Source: Paenibacillus marchantiae (GTDB lineage Bacteria > Bacillota > Bacilli > Paenibacillales > Paenibacillaceae). Taken from it: a stretch of 64,000 nt of DNA. The position numbers and the translations under genes are program-made. This document shows, in pieces, positions 27,870-36,794 of the stretch. Every line of letters starts with the position of its first letter. Positions within the stretch are counted from its first letter, which is position 1. The notes under the pieces were generated by a model, which made no database searches, had not been told where the DNA came from, and was given only the letters and a program-made list of their open reading frames with translations. The stretch lies in assembly GCF_028771845.1 (NCBI RefSeq), contig NZ_CP118270.1, positions 1-64,000 on the forward strand, read 5' to 3'.

Positions 27870-28940
27870 GTGCAAGATCGCTTTACATCGCGGTTAACTT
27901 ATTCCTTTTGGATCAAAACATTGCTTGCAGGCACACTGCTTCTCCCATTCTTGCCTGTTGATGTTTACGGTGAACCCACCGCCGCTGATTCCAAACCTCA
28001 GGCTGTAGAGCAAAAACCAGCGGACATTTTCGCCTCGCGCCGACATCTATATGAAAGCATTGGTCAGATGACCCAAATTCCCTGGTACAGGCTCGCAGCG
28101 ATTGATCAATATGAACGAACCATCTCGCGTGCTCATCCGAAAGATCGTAAACATCCGGAACGGCTGACCGGCATATTCATGACCTCCCCAGCCTGGAGAG
28201 GCTGGCTAAATCCGAATGAAACGGATCAACAACCGGGTTCCATTGCTTTTTTCAATGGATATGGTCGTGACGGTTCTGGTGATGGCGTAGCAGATGCTAA
28301 TAATGACCTGGACGTACTTTACAGCATGGCTTCCATTGTTCAGAATTATGGGAACAAGCCGGAGGACTTCAACATCGCTCTGTGGGAATATTATCATAAC
28401 TCCCGAGCTGTGCAGCGCATTCAGCAATTCGCGAAATTATATGAGCATTTTGACAGCCTTGATCTCTTTGGTCACGCCTTTCCCGTCCCTCTCGGAACCA
28501 ACTATTCATATCGCAGCACCTGGGGAACCAAACGCAGTTGGGGTGGGTACCGTATTCATGAAGGCACGGATATTTTTGCACCGCATGGCCTGCCTGTGCG
28601 CAGTACCTGTTACGGTGTCGTGGAAATCAAAGGCTGGAATCCGTTTGGCGGCTGGCGTATCGGTATTCGTGATCTGAACAACCATTACCACTATTACGCT
28701 CATCTATCCGGCTTCGACAAAAACGCCCATATCGGCGAAGTGGTTACCCCTGGTCAGGTTTTGGGCTGGGTGGGCAGTTCAGGGTATGGAAAACCAGGTA
28801 CACAAGGTAAGTTTCCTCCTCATCTGCACTATGGCATCTATCGTGATAGCGGACTGAATGAATGGTCGTTCGACCCTTACCCGAATCTGAAGCATTGGGA
28901 GCAGGAAGAACGCAAACAGAAGAAAGCCAAAAGCAAATGA
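27870..28940 (+). CDS. lytH: M23-family peptidase, LytH (YunA) type
   Basis: 356 residues from GTG 27870, chosen because GGAAAGGGGG lies about 10 bases upstream. A signal/anchor helix ([15 protein letters not shown]) leads to an extracytoplasmic region; the LytM domain at the end has HEGTD and HLHYG, the zinc ligands. In B. subtilis LytH is a sporulation L-alanyl-D-glutamate peptidase that trims cortex side chains, and its gene lies between lipA/yutD and yunB, exactly as here. The synteny supports the assignment more than the sequence alone. Confidence 0.85.
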   Translation: MQDRFTSRLTYSFWIKTLLAGTLLLPFLPVDVYGEPTAADSKPQAVEQKPADIFASRRHLYESIGQMTQIPWYRLAAIDQYERTISRAHPKDRKHPERLTGIFMTSPAWRGWLNPNETDQQPGSIAFFNGYGRDGSGDGVADANNDLDVLYSMASIVQNYGNKPEDFNIALWEYYHNSRAVQRIQQFAKLYEHFDSLDLFGHAFPVPLGTNYSYRSTWGTKRSWGGYRIHEGTDIFAPHGLPVRSTCYGVVEIKGWNPFGGWRIGIRDLNNHYHYYAHLSGFDKNAHIGEVVTPGQVLGWVGSSGYGKPGTQGKFPPHLHYGIYRDSGLNEWSFDPYPNLKHWEQEERKQKKAKSK

Positions 28941-29001
28941 GGCAAAATGAGGTTGGAATAAAGGATAAAAAGTATCTACTTAGTATTCAGATGAATTTTA
29001 A

Positions 29002-29040
29002 TACAAAGCGGGACCTCTATCTTAGGGGCCCCGTTTTGTA
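29002..29040. terminator. terminator between lytH and yunB
   Basis: TACAAAGCGGGACCTC pairs with GGGGCCCCGTTTTGTA with wobble pairs and one mismatch between two convergent genes. Confidence 0.7.
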
Positions 29041-29062
29041 TTCGATATTTACCTTTGATTCA

Positions 29063-29938
29063 TTAGTGGTTCACATCCACGTCAAGCTGTAATCCCTCAT
29101 TGGGATCAGACAAATCCGGCTCAACCTCCAAACCATTTCCGTTCAAACCGTTTGCTGGAGCCTGTTGCTGATTGGGAGAGGTTGAATTAGGCGTTCCTCC
29201 ATGACCACTCGAAACACCCGTCTGACCCGATGGAAGTGCGATCGCAGGTGCATTGCTTCCGTTGCTGCCTACTGGTTTGCCCTGATTATCGTAGTAGTAC
29301 ATCGGCACATCCCCGACCACCAATAGGTAAGATATCGGAATTTCCGTATCGACGGTCTCGGGTTCCATGTCAAAGGGCACCACTACCGCGACTTCGGCAA
29401 TGATGTGAATGTACACTTCCACCAGAATCATGTTTATACCGGCGTTCTGCTGACGGGTGTTCAGATCCACCTTGACGGCACCCTGAGGCTCAATACGAAC
29501 CGGTATACTTGGACCAAAGGATGCCAGTACCGGACTGCCCAACGCCTGCCCCAGCGGAATTTTTTCTTTTAACATATGCACATTCTGCAAAGTGGATTGC
29601 ACGATGTTCATCGTACTCGCAGTGATCCGCATATGCTCGTCGTAATTCAGCATGAATCCGGACACTTTCCCAGCCGTATCGGTTTTCCAGTCAATCAATC
29701 CTTCGGTGGATTTGCCTTCGGAAACCTGCGCTGTAATCGCCTTGTTGATCGCTTCCGTTGCAATCTGCTTTACTCTGATTTTGGCCAGATGCATAATGGG
29801 TGGTTTCATTTTCTTATCCACATAGGCAAAACCCTGCATCAAACAAAACGCTGTTACCAATAAAATAATCAACCACATTTTGCGCCTGCCACTTGGCGGC
29901 TTGCGGCGTCTTCGGCTTCGCCATCGTCTTCTCATCAT
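29063..29938 (-). CDS. yunB: sporulation protein YunB
   Basis: 291 residues: a very basic N-terminus (RRRWRSRRRRK), one membrane helix (about 22-40), then an extracytoplasmic domain with IRVKQIATEAINKAI, LNTRQQNAGINMILVEVYI and the PISYLLVVGDVP segment typical of YunB. Mother-cell sigma-E control is known for the family. The C-terminus adds ~60 residues rich in Asn, Gln, Pro and Gly that I would not expect in the core family. GGGAGGG precedes the double ATG. Confidence 0.88.
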   Translation of the reverse strand: MMRRRWRSRRRRKPPSGRRKMWLIILLVTAFCLMQGFAYVDKKMKPPIMHLAKIRVKQIATEAINKAITAQVSEGKSTEGLIDWKTDTAGKVSGFMLNYDEHMRITASTMNIVQSTLQNVHMLKEKIPLGQALGSPVLASFGPSIPVRIEPQGAVKVDLNTRQQNAGINMILVEVYIHIIAEVAVVVPFDMEPETVDTEIPISYLLVVGDVPMYYYDNQGKPVGSNGSNAPAIALPSGQTGVSSGHGGTPNSTSPNQQQAPANGLNGNGLEVEPDLSDPNEGLQLDVDVNH

Positions 29939-30051
29939 CGGGCGTCCCTCCCCTGCGGGATGAGCTATAGGCTATATACTATCCTTATGCATTGTTGTCC
30001 CGAAAAAGAAGGACAGCACCTGCTCGTACGGGGATATCATCACTTACAACT

Positions 30052-30100
30052 AAAAAAGCCTTCCACCAGCAGATTTTGTCTGCATGACGGAAGGCTTTTT
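30052..30100 (-). terminator. tal: terminator of tal
   Basis: AAAAAGCCTTCC and GGAAGGCTTTTT pair around an inner CAGCAGA/TCTGCATG stem; T runs on both sides. Confidence 0.88.
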
Positions 30101-30144
30101 AATGGAATATGGCTCTGAGGAATCAGATCCCTGTCCACATTTTA

Positions 30145-30789
30145 TTATTTCGGAACGGACTCCCAATCTTTCAGGAAGCGCTCAATGCCGCTGTCTGTCA
30201 GCGGGTGTTTCCACAATGTTGGCAGGAGCGAACCCGGAATGGTCGCGATATGCGCACCAGAAAGAGCTGCATCCTCGACATGTTTGATATTACGGATGCT
30301 TGCTGCAATAATTTCGGAAGGCAAATCATACGTATCCAGAATGAGACGCAGATCGCGAATCAGCTTCATGCCATCCACCGCAATATCATCCAGACGGCCA
30401 ACAAATGGACTGATGTATGTTGCGCCAGCTTTTGCCGCCATCAGACCCTGTGCTGCAGAGAAGATCAGCGTTACATTGGTTTTAATTCCTTTTTGGGTCA
30501 GTTCATGACAAGCATAGAGTCCATCTTCGGTCATCGGTAGTTTAATCACTACATTCGGTGCCCATTCTGCAATTTCATAAGCTTCCTTCAACATATCCCC
30601 GGCTTTAAGTCCGATCACTTCAGCACTGACCGGGCCTTTAACAACGCCACAGATCTCCTGAATCACTTCTTTAAATACGCGACCTTCTTTGGCAATCAAA
30701 GACGGGTTGGTCGTGACTCCATCCACCAGACCCAGACGTTCGATCCGTTTGATTTCTTCAACATTACCTGTATCTAAGAAAAATTTCAT
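30145..30789 (-). CDS. tal: transaldolase (small TalC/Fsa-like type)
   Basis: 214 residues, the short form of the family. The Schiff-base lysine is in [12 protein letters not shown] (Lys near 83), with [11 protein letters not shown] and [13 protein letters not shown] at the start. It transfers dihydroxyacetone units between sugar phosphates in the pentose phosphate pathway; some members act as fructose-6-phosphate aldolases. TGGAGGGAA precedes the ATG. It is third in the zwf-gnd-tal row on this strand. Confidence 0.93.
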   Translation of the reverse strand: MKFFLDTGNVEEIKRIERLGLVDGVTTNPSLIAKEGRVFKEVIQEICGVVKGPVSAEVIGLKAGDMLKEAYEIAEWAPNVVIKLPMTEDGLYACHELTQKGIKTNVTLIFSAAQGLMAAKAGATYISPFVGRLDDIAVDGMKLIRDLRLILDTYDLPSEIIAASIRNIKHVEDAALSGAHIATIPGSLLPTLWKHPLTDSGIERFLKDWESVPK

Positions 30790-30876
30790 GATATGTTCCC
30801 TCCACTTGATGAATTTTGTAAACAGCTATACTCATCATTACCCGATTATCCGTATATGTTAACAGTTATATATGAA

Positions 30877-31770
30877 TTAATTTTTTTCTACAGCGTGACC
30901 GCCAAATTCATTACGCAATGCTGCAACAACTTTACCTGTGAACGTGTCTGTTTCCAGGGAGCGGTAACGCATCAACAGGGACAACGCGATAACTGGCGTA
31001 GCAGTTTGCAGATCAAATGCTGTTTCAACTGTCCAACGTCCTTCACCGGAAGAATGCATAACCCCTTTGATTTCGTCCAGGTTAGCATCTTTGGAGAATG
31101 CACGCTCTGTCAATTCCATCAACCAAGAACGAATAACGGAACCGTTGTTCCATACGCGAGCAACTTGTTCGAAGTCGAAATCGAAGCCGCTTTTCTCCAA
31201 TACGTCGAAGCCTTCACCGATGGAAGCCATCATACCGTACTCGATACCGTTGTGAACCATTTTCAGGAAGTGACCGCTACCTGCTTTACCTGCATACAGG
31301 TAACCATTTTCAACGGAAGTATCCTTGAACGCAGGCTCAACTACTGCCCAAGCTTCAGGATCGCCACCGATCATGTAACATGCGCCATTACGCGCGCCTT
31401 CCATACCGCCGGATGTACCAGCATCCATGTAGTGAATGCCTTTAGGTTTCATTTCTTCGTAACGACGGATGGACTCTTTGTAGTGCGAGTTACCCGCTTC
31501 GATGATGATGTCGCCTTTGGACAACAGTGGGCTTACTTCAGCCAGTACAGCGTCAACCACGTTGTGAGGAACCATGATCCACAATACACGTGGGGATTCA
31601 AGGGAAGTTACCATTTCTGCATAAGAAGATACGCCTGCTGCGCCGTATTCTTTCATTTCATTAACAGCTTCAGCGTTAAGGTCAAAAGCAACCACTTCAT
31701 GTTTGTGGTCAATCAGGTTTCTACCCAGGTTCAATCCCATTTTACCTAATCCAATAAGTCCAAGTTTCAT
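30877..31770 (-). CDS. gndA: 6-phosphogluconate dehydrogenase (decarboxylating), short form
   Basis: 297 residues from ATG 31770 (AGGAGGAAC upstream; the frame runs on to 31839 without support). The NAD(P) site GLGKMGLNLGRNL is at residues 5-17, and the catalytic segment DAGTSGGMEGARNG follows. This is the ~300-residue form (YqeC/GndA type) rather than the 470-residue one; these often prefer NAD. It makes ribulose 5-phosphate and CO2. It lies between zwf and tal on the same strand, separated from zwf by the dispersed repeat. Confidence 0.93.
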   Translation of the reverse strand: MKLGLIGLGKMGLNLGRNLIDHKHEVVAFDLNAEAVNEMKEYGAAGVSSYAEMVTSLESPRVLWIMVPHNVVDAVLAEVSPLLSKGDIIIEAGNSHYKESIRRYEEMKPKGIHYMDAGTSGGMEGARNGACYMIGGDPEAWAVVEPAFKDTSVENGYLYAGKAGSGHFLKMVHNGIEYGMMASIGEGFDVLEKSGFDFDFEQVARVWNNGSVIRSWLMELTERAFSKDANLDEIKGVMHSSGEGRWTVETAFDLQTATPVIALSLLMRYRSLETDTFTGKVVAALRNEFGGHAVEKN

Positions 31771-31853
31771 TGCTAAGTTCCTCCTGTTATGAACATTTCT
31801 AATTTTTATCTGGCCAATTCCAAAATAGTGCTTAACCATGTGGCGCAGTAACC

Positions 31854-32025
31854 GTTCCGGTTACGAATCGTTCTTTCGATCGCTGTTGTCTCCAAATTTC
31901 CTTGATTAATAATGTTTAAGGTTAAAATATGGAGACAAAGGCGAGGCATATGCTTACGAAGTAGCTTTCTTTCAGAAAGCTTTTAGCTTCGCTTCTTCAG
32001 AATCGATTTCGTCCCCTACACTACT
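31854..32025 (-). repeat. dispersed structured repeat, copy 2
   Basis: Read on the minus strand it shares both conserved blocks with 11883-12016 and has about 40 extra bases between them, which contain their own hairpin AGCTTTCT-GAA-AGAAAGCT. TTGTCTCCA pairs with TTGGAGACAA, and GATCG-AAAGAA-CGATT keeps the small hairpin with a G-U pair. It occupies the middle of the 440-base gap between gnd and zwf; no gene is visible there. Confidence 0.8.
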
Positions 32026-32074
32026 CGCGCGTAATTGTTACGAACTGATTTAGATTGAGCCAACTAATCTATAT

Positions 32075-32111
32075 CAAAAATTTTCACGGCCTTCCGGGTA
32101 TTACCGGAAGG
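32075..32111 (-). terminator. zwf: terminator of zwf (first copy)
   Basis: Minus strand CCTTCCGG, loop TAATAC, CCGGAAGG, then CCGTGAAAATTTTTG. The T run begins a few bases late, so efficiency is uncertain. Confidence 0.6.
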
Positions 32112-32212
32112 ACTTATGCAAAATTGGAACGGTGTAATTCATACAAATTTGTATATTATCGAGCAGAATAGATAGTAGTGTTCTCTTCTCTGATGCTGCT
32201 CTTACAATACTT

Positions 32213-33667
32213 TTACCACCAACGGTAGCCGTTCTCTGCAATCAGACGATCTGCTGACTTCGGTCCTTGCGAACCTGCGCTGTACGTATCAAGTGGCACA
32301 CTGCCCTCCTGGAATGCTTCCAAGATCGGCTGTACCCATTGCCAAGCCAGTTCAACTTCGTTCCAGTGAGCAAAGAATGTAGAATCGCCACGCATCGCGT
32401 CAAAGATCAGGTTTTCATAAGCTTCCGGAATGTTTCGTTCACCTGAGTTGAAGCTCATATGCATAGGTTCCACTTCGCCTTGGTTGAGTGGGTTTTTCGC
32501 ATTTAATTGAAGCGAGATGCTTTCTTTCGGACCAATTTCAATCGTCAGCAAGTTAGGCTCTGTTGTATTTTCGGATTCATGACCTGTTTTCAGTGGAGCC
32601 TTGAATTCAACAACAATTCTGGTTGATTTCTCAGCCAGGCGTTTGCCTGTACGAATGTAAAATGGAACTTCACTCCAGAATGGATCATCGATCCACAGTC
32701 TCGCGGCAACATATGTTTCATTCTGAGAACCAGCTGGAATGTCAGGCTCGTCCAGATATCCAACAACAGAAGTACCTTGCAGTTCGCCTGCTCCATATTG
32801 GGCACGAACGACTTCGGAAGCGATATTCTCTTTCGTCAATGGACGAAGAGCTTCAGCGATCTTCTGCTTTTTGAATTGAATTTCTTCTGGTGTGCAGCGT
32901 TTTGGCAAATGCAAACCAATCATCATCAGCAACTGAAGCATATGGTTTTGGAACATGTCACGAAGGGCACCGCTTTGGTCATAATACGCGGCACGCTCTT
33001 CGACCCCAACCGTTTCACTTGCTGTAATCTGTACATTTGCAATGTAACGATTGGACCACAAAGCCTGAATGACCGGATTCGCGTAAGTGAGGGTTTCAAT
33101 ATTTTGAACCATCGGTTTACCAAGGAAATGGTCAATACGGTAAATTTCTTCTTCCGCAAAAGTATTGCTCAATTTTTCGTTCAGATCACGAGCAGATTGC
33201 AAATCGTGTCCGAATGGTTTTTCGATGATGAGTTTCTTCCAGCCTTTGGTGTTACCCAAGCCGCTTTCTTGAATGTTCAGTGCGATTGGCTCAAAGAATT
33301 CCGGTGCAACCGACATGTAGAACATGCGATTCTCGGGAATATTGAGCTCTTGTTCACGTTTCTGAACCAGTTCCAGCAATTTGGTGTAATCTTCAAGCTT
33401 CGTATTATTTAAAGAACAATAACGAAAAGCACCAATAAAGTCGCGAACTTGAGCTTCTTCTTCCGGTGTTTGACGGGAGAAGGTATGCAATGACTTTTCG
33501 ACATTCGCCTGGAAGTCAGCATCCGACAATTCACGCCGTCCAAGACCAATAACGGAGAAGGATTTCGGCATTTTCGAATCAATGTACAAATTATATAATG
33601 CAGGGTAAATCTTACGTTTGGCTAAATCGCCTGTTGCCCCGAAGAGGACAAATGTCATTGCGTCCAT
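32213..33667 (-). CDS. zwf: glucose-6-phosphate 1-dehydrogenase
   Basis: 484 residues. GATGDLAKRK (residues 11-19) binds NADP and RIDHFLGK (177-184) carries the catalytic His and the substrate Lys. It opens the oxidative pentose phosphate branch, making 6-phosphogluconolactone and NADPH. AGGAGG lies 7 bases before ATG 33667. gnd and tal follow on the same strand, giving most of the pathway in a row, though the repeat and a hairpin between zwf and gnd suggest separate transcripts. A clear paralogue is at 48522-50072. Confidence 0.96.
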   Translation of the reverse strand: MDAMTFVLFGATGDLAKRKIYPALYNLYIDSKMPKSFSVIGLGRRELSDADFQANVEKSLHTFSRQTPEEEAQVRDFIGAFRYCSLNNTKLEDYTKLLELVQKREQELNIPENRMFYMSVAPEFFEPIALNIQESGLGNTKGWKKLIIEKPFGHDLQSARDLNEKLSNTFAEEEIYRIDHFLGKPMVQNIETLTYANPVIQALWSNRYIANVQITASETVGVEERAAYYDQSGALRDMFQNHMLQLLMMIGLHLPKRCTPEEIQFKKQKIAEALRPLTKENIASEVVRAQYGAGELQGTSVVGYLDEPDIPAGSQNETYVAARLWIDDPFWSEVPFYIRTGKRLAEKSTRIVVEFKAPLKTGHESENTTEPNLLTIEIGPKESISLQLNAKNPLNQGEVEPMHMSFNSGERNIPEAYENLIFDAMRGDSTFFAHWNEVELAWQWVQPILEAFQEGSVPLDTYSAGSQGPKSADRLIAENGYRWW

Positions 33668-33945
33668 TGGAGTGCCTCCTGTGATCTGTGCAGTATAGTA
33701 TATGATGATACAAAATGTTCAAATCCAAGCATGACAAAAGACGGAATTAGTGGGGGAGTTCCCCGCCTTACCTCCGCTTGTGTATCTGACCTGAATTAAA
33801 CATGGAACATTCCTTCTCTCCACAACCTTAATCAAGGTTATAAATTGTAACCAATTGAATTGACGTTACCCATCTTACACCTGTCGTCACAATTCGTCAA
33901 CAATCGTGTCCAACCTGTGAACACCAGTGTTTATAGGGTTTTTAT

Positions 33946-33976
33946 TTAATGTTAACGCTTTATGTGGTAACATTAA
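33946..33976. promoter_or_regulatory. 9-bp inverted repeat between zwf and the HxlR gene
   Basis: TTAATGTTA (33946-33954) and TAACATTAA (33968-33976) are perfect arms 13 bases apart. They lie upstream of the promoter of the HxlR gene (TATAAT at 34047-34052) in a 414-base divergent gap with no gene. An operator is plausible; the regulator is unknown. Confidence 0.45.
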
Positions 33977-34081
33977 GAACAATTGGTATGTGACATTTTA
34001 CACATAGGGCTTGTGGACACTCAGGTTACAATAAGTATACTAATGCTATAATAAGCATAACTAAATCAAAGGAGTACTATT

Positions 34082-34402
34082 ATGAGCGATGATGAGAATG
34101 CCAAGCAAATATGCGAAAAGGTGGAACAGTCTTATCAGATCATTGGCCGGAAATGGGTAGCCCTCATTATTCATACATTGATGGAAGAACCCAAACGATT
34201 CAGTGAAATTCACGCTTATATCCCGGACCTGAGCAAACGGGTACTTAATGAACGGATGAAGGAATTGGAGGAAGAGGGACTTGTCGTGCGTCACGTGGTT
34301 ACGGAACGCCCTGTTCGGACAGAATATATGTTGTCCCGCAAAGGCACAGAGCTGGGGCGCGCATTAAGCTCCGTAGAACGATGGGCCGATAAGTGGCTGT
34401 AG
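34082..34402 (+). CDS. HxlR-family transcriptional regulator
   Basis: 106-residue winged helix protein of the HxlR/DUF24 family: IIGRKWVALIIHTLMEEPKRFSEI is the opening helix pair, KRVLNERMKELEEEGLVVR the recognition helix region and wing. One Cys near the N-terminus (residue 12) is in the place where thiol-sensing members keep theirs, so redox or electrophile sensing is possible. AAAGGAG precedes the ATG and TATAAT lies at 34047-34052. Confidence 0.9.
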   Translation: MSDDENAKQICEKVEQSYQIIGRKWVALIIHTLMEEPKRFSEIHAYIPDLSKRVLNERMKELEEEGLVVRHVVTERPVRTEYMLSRKGTELGRALSSVERWADKWL

Positions 34403-34567
34403 CACGTACTTTTAAGGAAAGTATAGGTGTCTCATTCTATTTTAGAGAAGGAACTTATTTCACTTTTACTTACGACATATTGAGAATTTTAAAATAAAGC
34501 TTTAAATTTCATCACGATAATGTGCTGACGCTACTTTTAATAACATCAGCAGTTACACTCATGTGAT

Positions 34568-35488
34568 TTAATGTCTGCTGCTGCGTTCAAAATGCTGCCG
34601 ATACTGTAGCGGAGTGGTTCCCGCCGACTTGCGAAATAATTGAATGAAATAAGATCCATTGGGAAATCCAGCTCGTCTGCCAATCTCTTCAACGGAAAGA
34701 GTTGTCGTTTCCAGCAGAAGATATGCCTGCTTGAGTCTTCGGGCTGTGACGTAGTCCGTAATACTGCTTCCTGTTTCTTGCTGAAAGATACGGGAAGCAT
34801 AAGACTTGGATAAATGAATATCATTCGCCATATGATCCAGTCTGATTTCATCTATGTAGTGCTCTTCAATCCAATGCATCATCTTCTCCGCATGCCTTAA
34901 TTGACGTGATTCGACCAAGTGTCGTTGACTCGCCTGTTCCCCGTCATTTTGTTGATCCAAAATATTCAATAGTTGTAGCAAAAACAGCACCGATTCCTCC
35001 CATTCTCCCCCAACCCGACTGCGTGACTGGTGATAACTTTTGTATATCCAATCCACCTGATCCATAGATGAACTTAGATCAAAAACCTGCTGTTGATTTC
35101 TTCCTTTCCATAACCTCGAAAAAAAAGCACGGCGATGTGGGAACGCTCCCAAATATCGGTCCATTACAATGGGCTCTACATAGAAAATGTTCCTTTCATA
35201 TGGTGTATCCGGATGAACCTCGGCATAGACGTGATGCAGCTGATATGGCTGAAAAAAGAAGAGCATACCTTTACGAATGGGATAGGTATGATTATTCAAT
35301 ACCACAATGCCTTGCCCTTCATGGACATAGAGAATTTCCCCGCATTGATGCCAATGATAATATCCTTTGAATTCGTTTACCGATTTAATTTGATAATCCC
35401 ATACCAAAGTATTTCCCTCAAAGTTCACAGGTTCAAACACTCTCGTTCCCCCTTCTTCACAAATGACAACAGAGCAACATTTCTTCAT
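34568..35488 (-). CDS. AraC-family regulator with cupin sensor
   Basis: 306 residues: an N-terminal cupin-like sugar-sensing part (YYHWHQCGEILYVHEG, then FFFQPYQLHHV) and two C-terminal helix-turn-helix motifs (DHMANDIHLSKSYASRIFQQETG and VEEIGRRAGFPNGSYFIQLFRKSAGTTPLQYR). It is divergent from the GH88 gene at 35582, the usual position for its activator. The ATG at 35488 has only a weak AGGAT ribosome site. Confidence 0.9.
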   Translation of the reverse strand: MKKCCSVVICEEGGTRVFEPVNFEGNTLVWDYQIKSVNEFKGYYHWHQCGEILYVHEGQGIVVLNNHTYPIRKGMLFFFQPYQLHHVYAEVHPDTPYERNIFYVEPIVMDRYLGAFPHRRAFFSRLWKGRNQQQVFDLSSSMDQVDWIYKSYHQSRSRVGGEWEESVLFLLQLLNILDQQNDGEQASQRHLVESRQLRHAEKMMHWIEEHYIDEIRLDHMANDIHLSKSYASRIFQQETGSSITDYVTARRLKQAYLLLETTTLSVEEIGRRAGFPNGSYFIQLFRKSAGTTPLQYRQHFERSSRH

Positions 35489-35581
35489 ATCCTAACACAA
35501 CTTTTAAGGTTTTTAAAAAGATATAATTTCCTTATAGAAAAGCGTTATCTTATTTCTAATTAACCCTAAGGAGGTTATCTA

Positions 35582-36709
35582 ATGGCCAAAGCAGAATCCG
35601 CCGTAACTACGACATATTGGCAGGAAGTCATGCAGAAGCTCGAAAACAAATTGCCAGGGATGAAAAAAAACATTGGGGATAAATGTCCTCATTTTGCCGG
35701 TGATAATGGGAAGTATGATAACATCAATACCGATTGGTGGGTTTCAGGTTTCTGGCCGGGTATGCTGTGGATTATGTACGATATGACAGGAGAGGAAAGC
35801 TACCGGGATGCGGCATGGTCGTGGGATGAAACTTTGGAGCAATGGTTTATAAGATCAACAGGAGAGCTTCATCACGATGTTGGCTTCCAGTTTCTCTCTA
35901 CTGCTGTGATTAAACATAAAATTACAGGTGATGAATACGCTCTCAGACGTGGTCTGGAGGCAGCCAATTTCCTTGCAGGACGCTATAACCCGGCAGGCAA
36001 ATTCATTCGTGCGTGGAATGAAGACAAATATGGCTGGGCCATCATTGATTGCATGCTGAATATCTCTTTGTTGTTCTGGGCTTCAGAAGTGACGGGAGAT
36101 CCACGCTACAAACATATTGCCATTAGCCATGCCGAGACGACCATGCAGTACGGTGTTCGTGAAGACGGATCGACCAAACATATCCTTTCCTTTGACCCGG
36201 AGGATGGTCGTTATATTGAATGTTTTGGCGGACAGGGATATGCTCCTGAATCCTCATGGAGTCGTGGTACCTCATGGGGATTATATGGGTTTGCCAATAC
36301 GTATCGTTATACCCAGGATGAGCGTTTCCTGAACACAGCGAAACGAATCGCCCATTACTTTATTGCTGCGCTTCCAGAGGATCATGTACCTTACTGGGAT
36401 TTCAGACTTCCTACCCTGGATGGTCAATCCCGAGATAGCTCTGCAGCAGCAATCGCCGCATCCGGTCTGCTGGAACTGGCCGCCGCCGTTCCTGAAGGTG
36501 AAAAACGACTCTATGCCGATGCAGCCGAACAAATTCTGCGTTCCTTAACAGAGAACTATGCAGTTTGGGATCAGCCAGAGCATGAATCGATTCTGCTGCA
36601 CGCCACAGGCAGCGGCAATTCCTTCATCGATGTCTCCCTGATCTATGGAGATTATTATTATCTGGAGGCCATCGCGAAGTTGAATGGATGGAAACATCGG
36701 GTGTATTGA
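35582..36709 (+). CDS. GH88 unsaturated glucuronyl/galacturonyl hydrolase
   Basis: 375-residue (alpha/alpha)6-barrel enzyme without a signal peptide, so cytoplasmic. Asp99 in ELHHDVGFQ and Asp156 in WAIIDCMLN match the two catalytic aspartates of GH88, which hydrate and open the unsaturated uronic acid left at oligosaccharide ends by polysaccharide lyases. The RGTSWGLYGFA segment near 230 is also typical. AAGGAGG precedes the ATG. It is flanked by two AraC regulators and an oxidoreductase but no transporter or lyase is in the window. Confidence 0.9.
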   Translation: MAKAESAVTTTYWQEVMQKLENKLPGMKKNIGDKCPHFAGDNGKYDNINTDWWVSGFWPGMLWIMYDMTGEESYRDAAWSWDETLEQWFIRSTGELHHDVGFQFLSTAVIKHKITGDEYALRRGLEAANFLAGRYNPAGKFIRAWNEDKYGWAIIDCMLNISLLFWASEVTGDPRYKHIAISHAETTMQYGVREDGSTKHILSFDPEDGRYIECFGGQGYAPESSWSRGTSWGLYGFANTYRYTQDERFLNTAKRIAHYFIAALPEDHVPYWDFRLPTLDGQSRDSSAAAIAASGLLELAAAVPEGEKRLYADAAEQILRSLTENYAVWDQPEHESILLHATGSGNSFIDVSLIYGDYYYLEAIAKLNGWKHRVY

Positions 36710-36740
36710 TTTTGTTTTGTGAGTAGGACTCCAATAAAAT

Positions 36741-36780
36741 GAAGCCAGATCTCACAATATCTGTGGGACTGGCCTCTTTT
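36741..36780. terminator. terminator between the GH88 gene and the oxidoreductase gene
   Basis: GAAGCCAGATCTCACA pairs imperfectly with TGTGGGACTGGCCTC, followed by TTTT on the plus strand. Confidence 0.7.
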
Positions 36781-36794
36781 CCATGTTTATTTAA

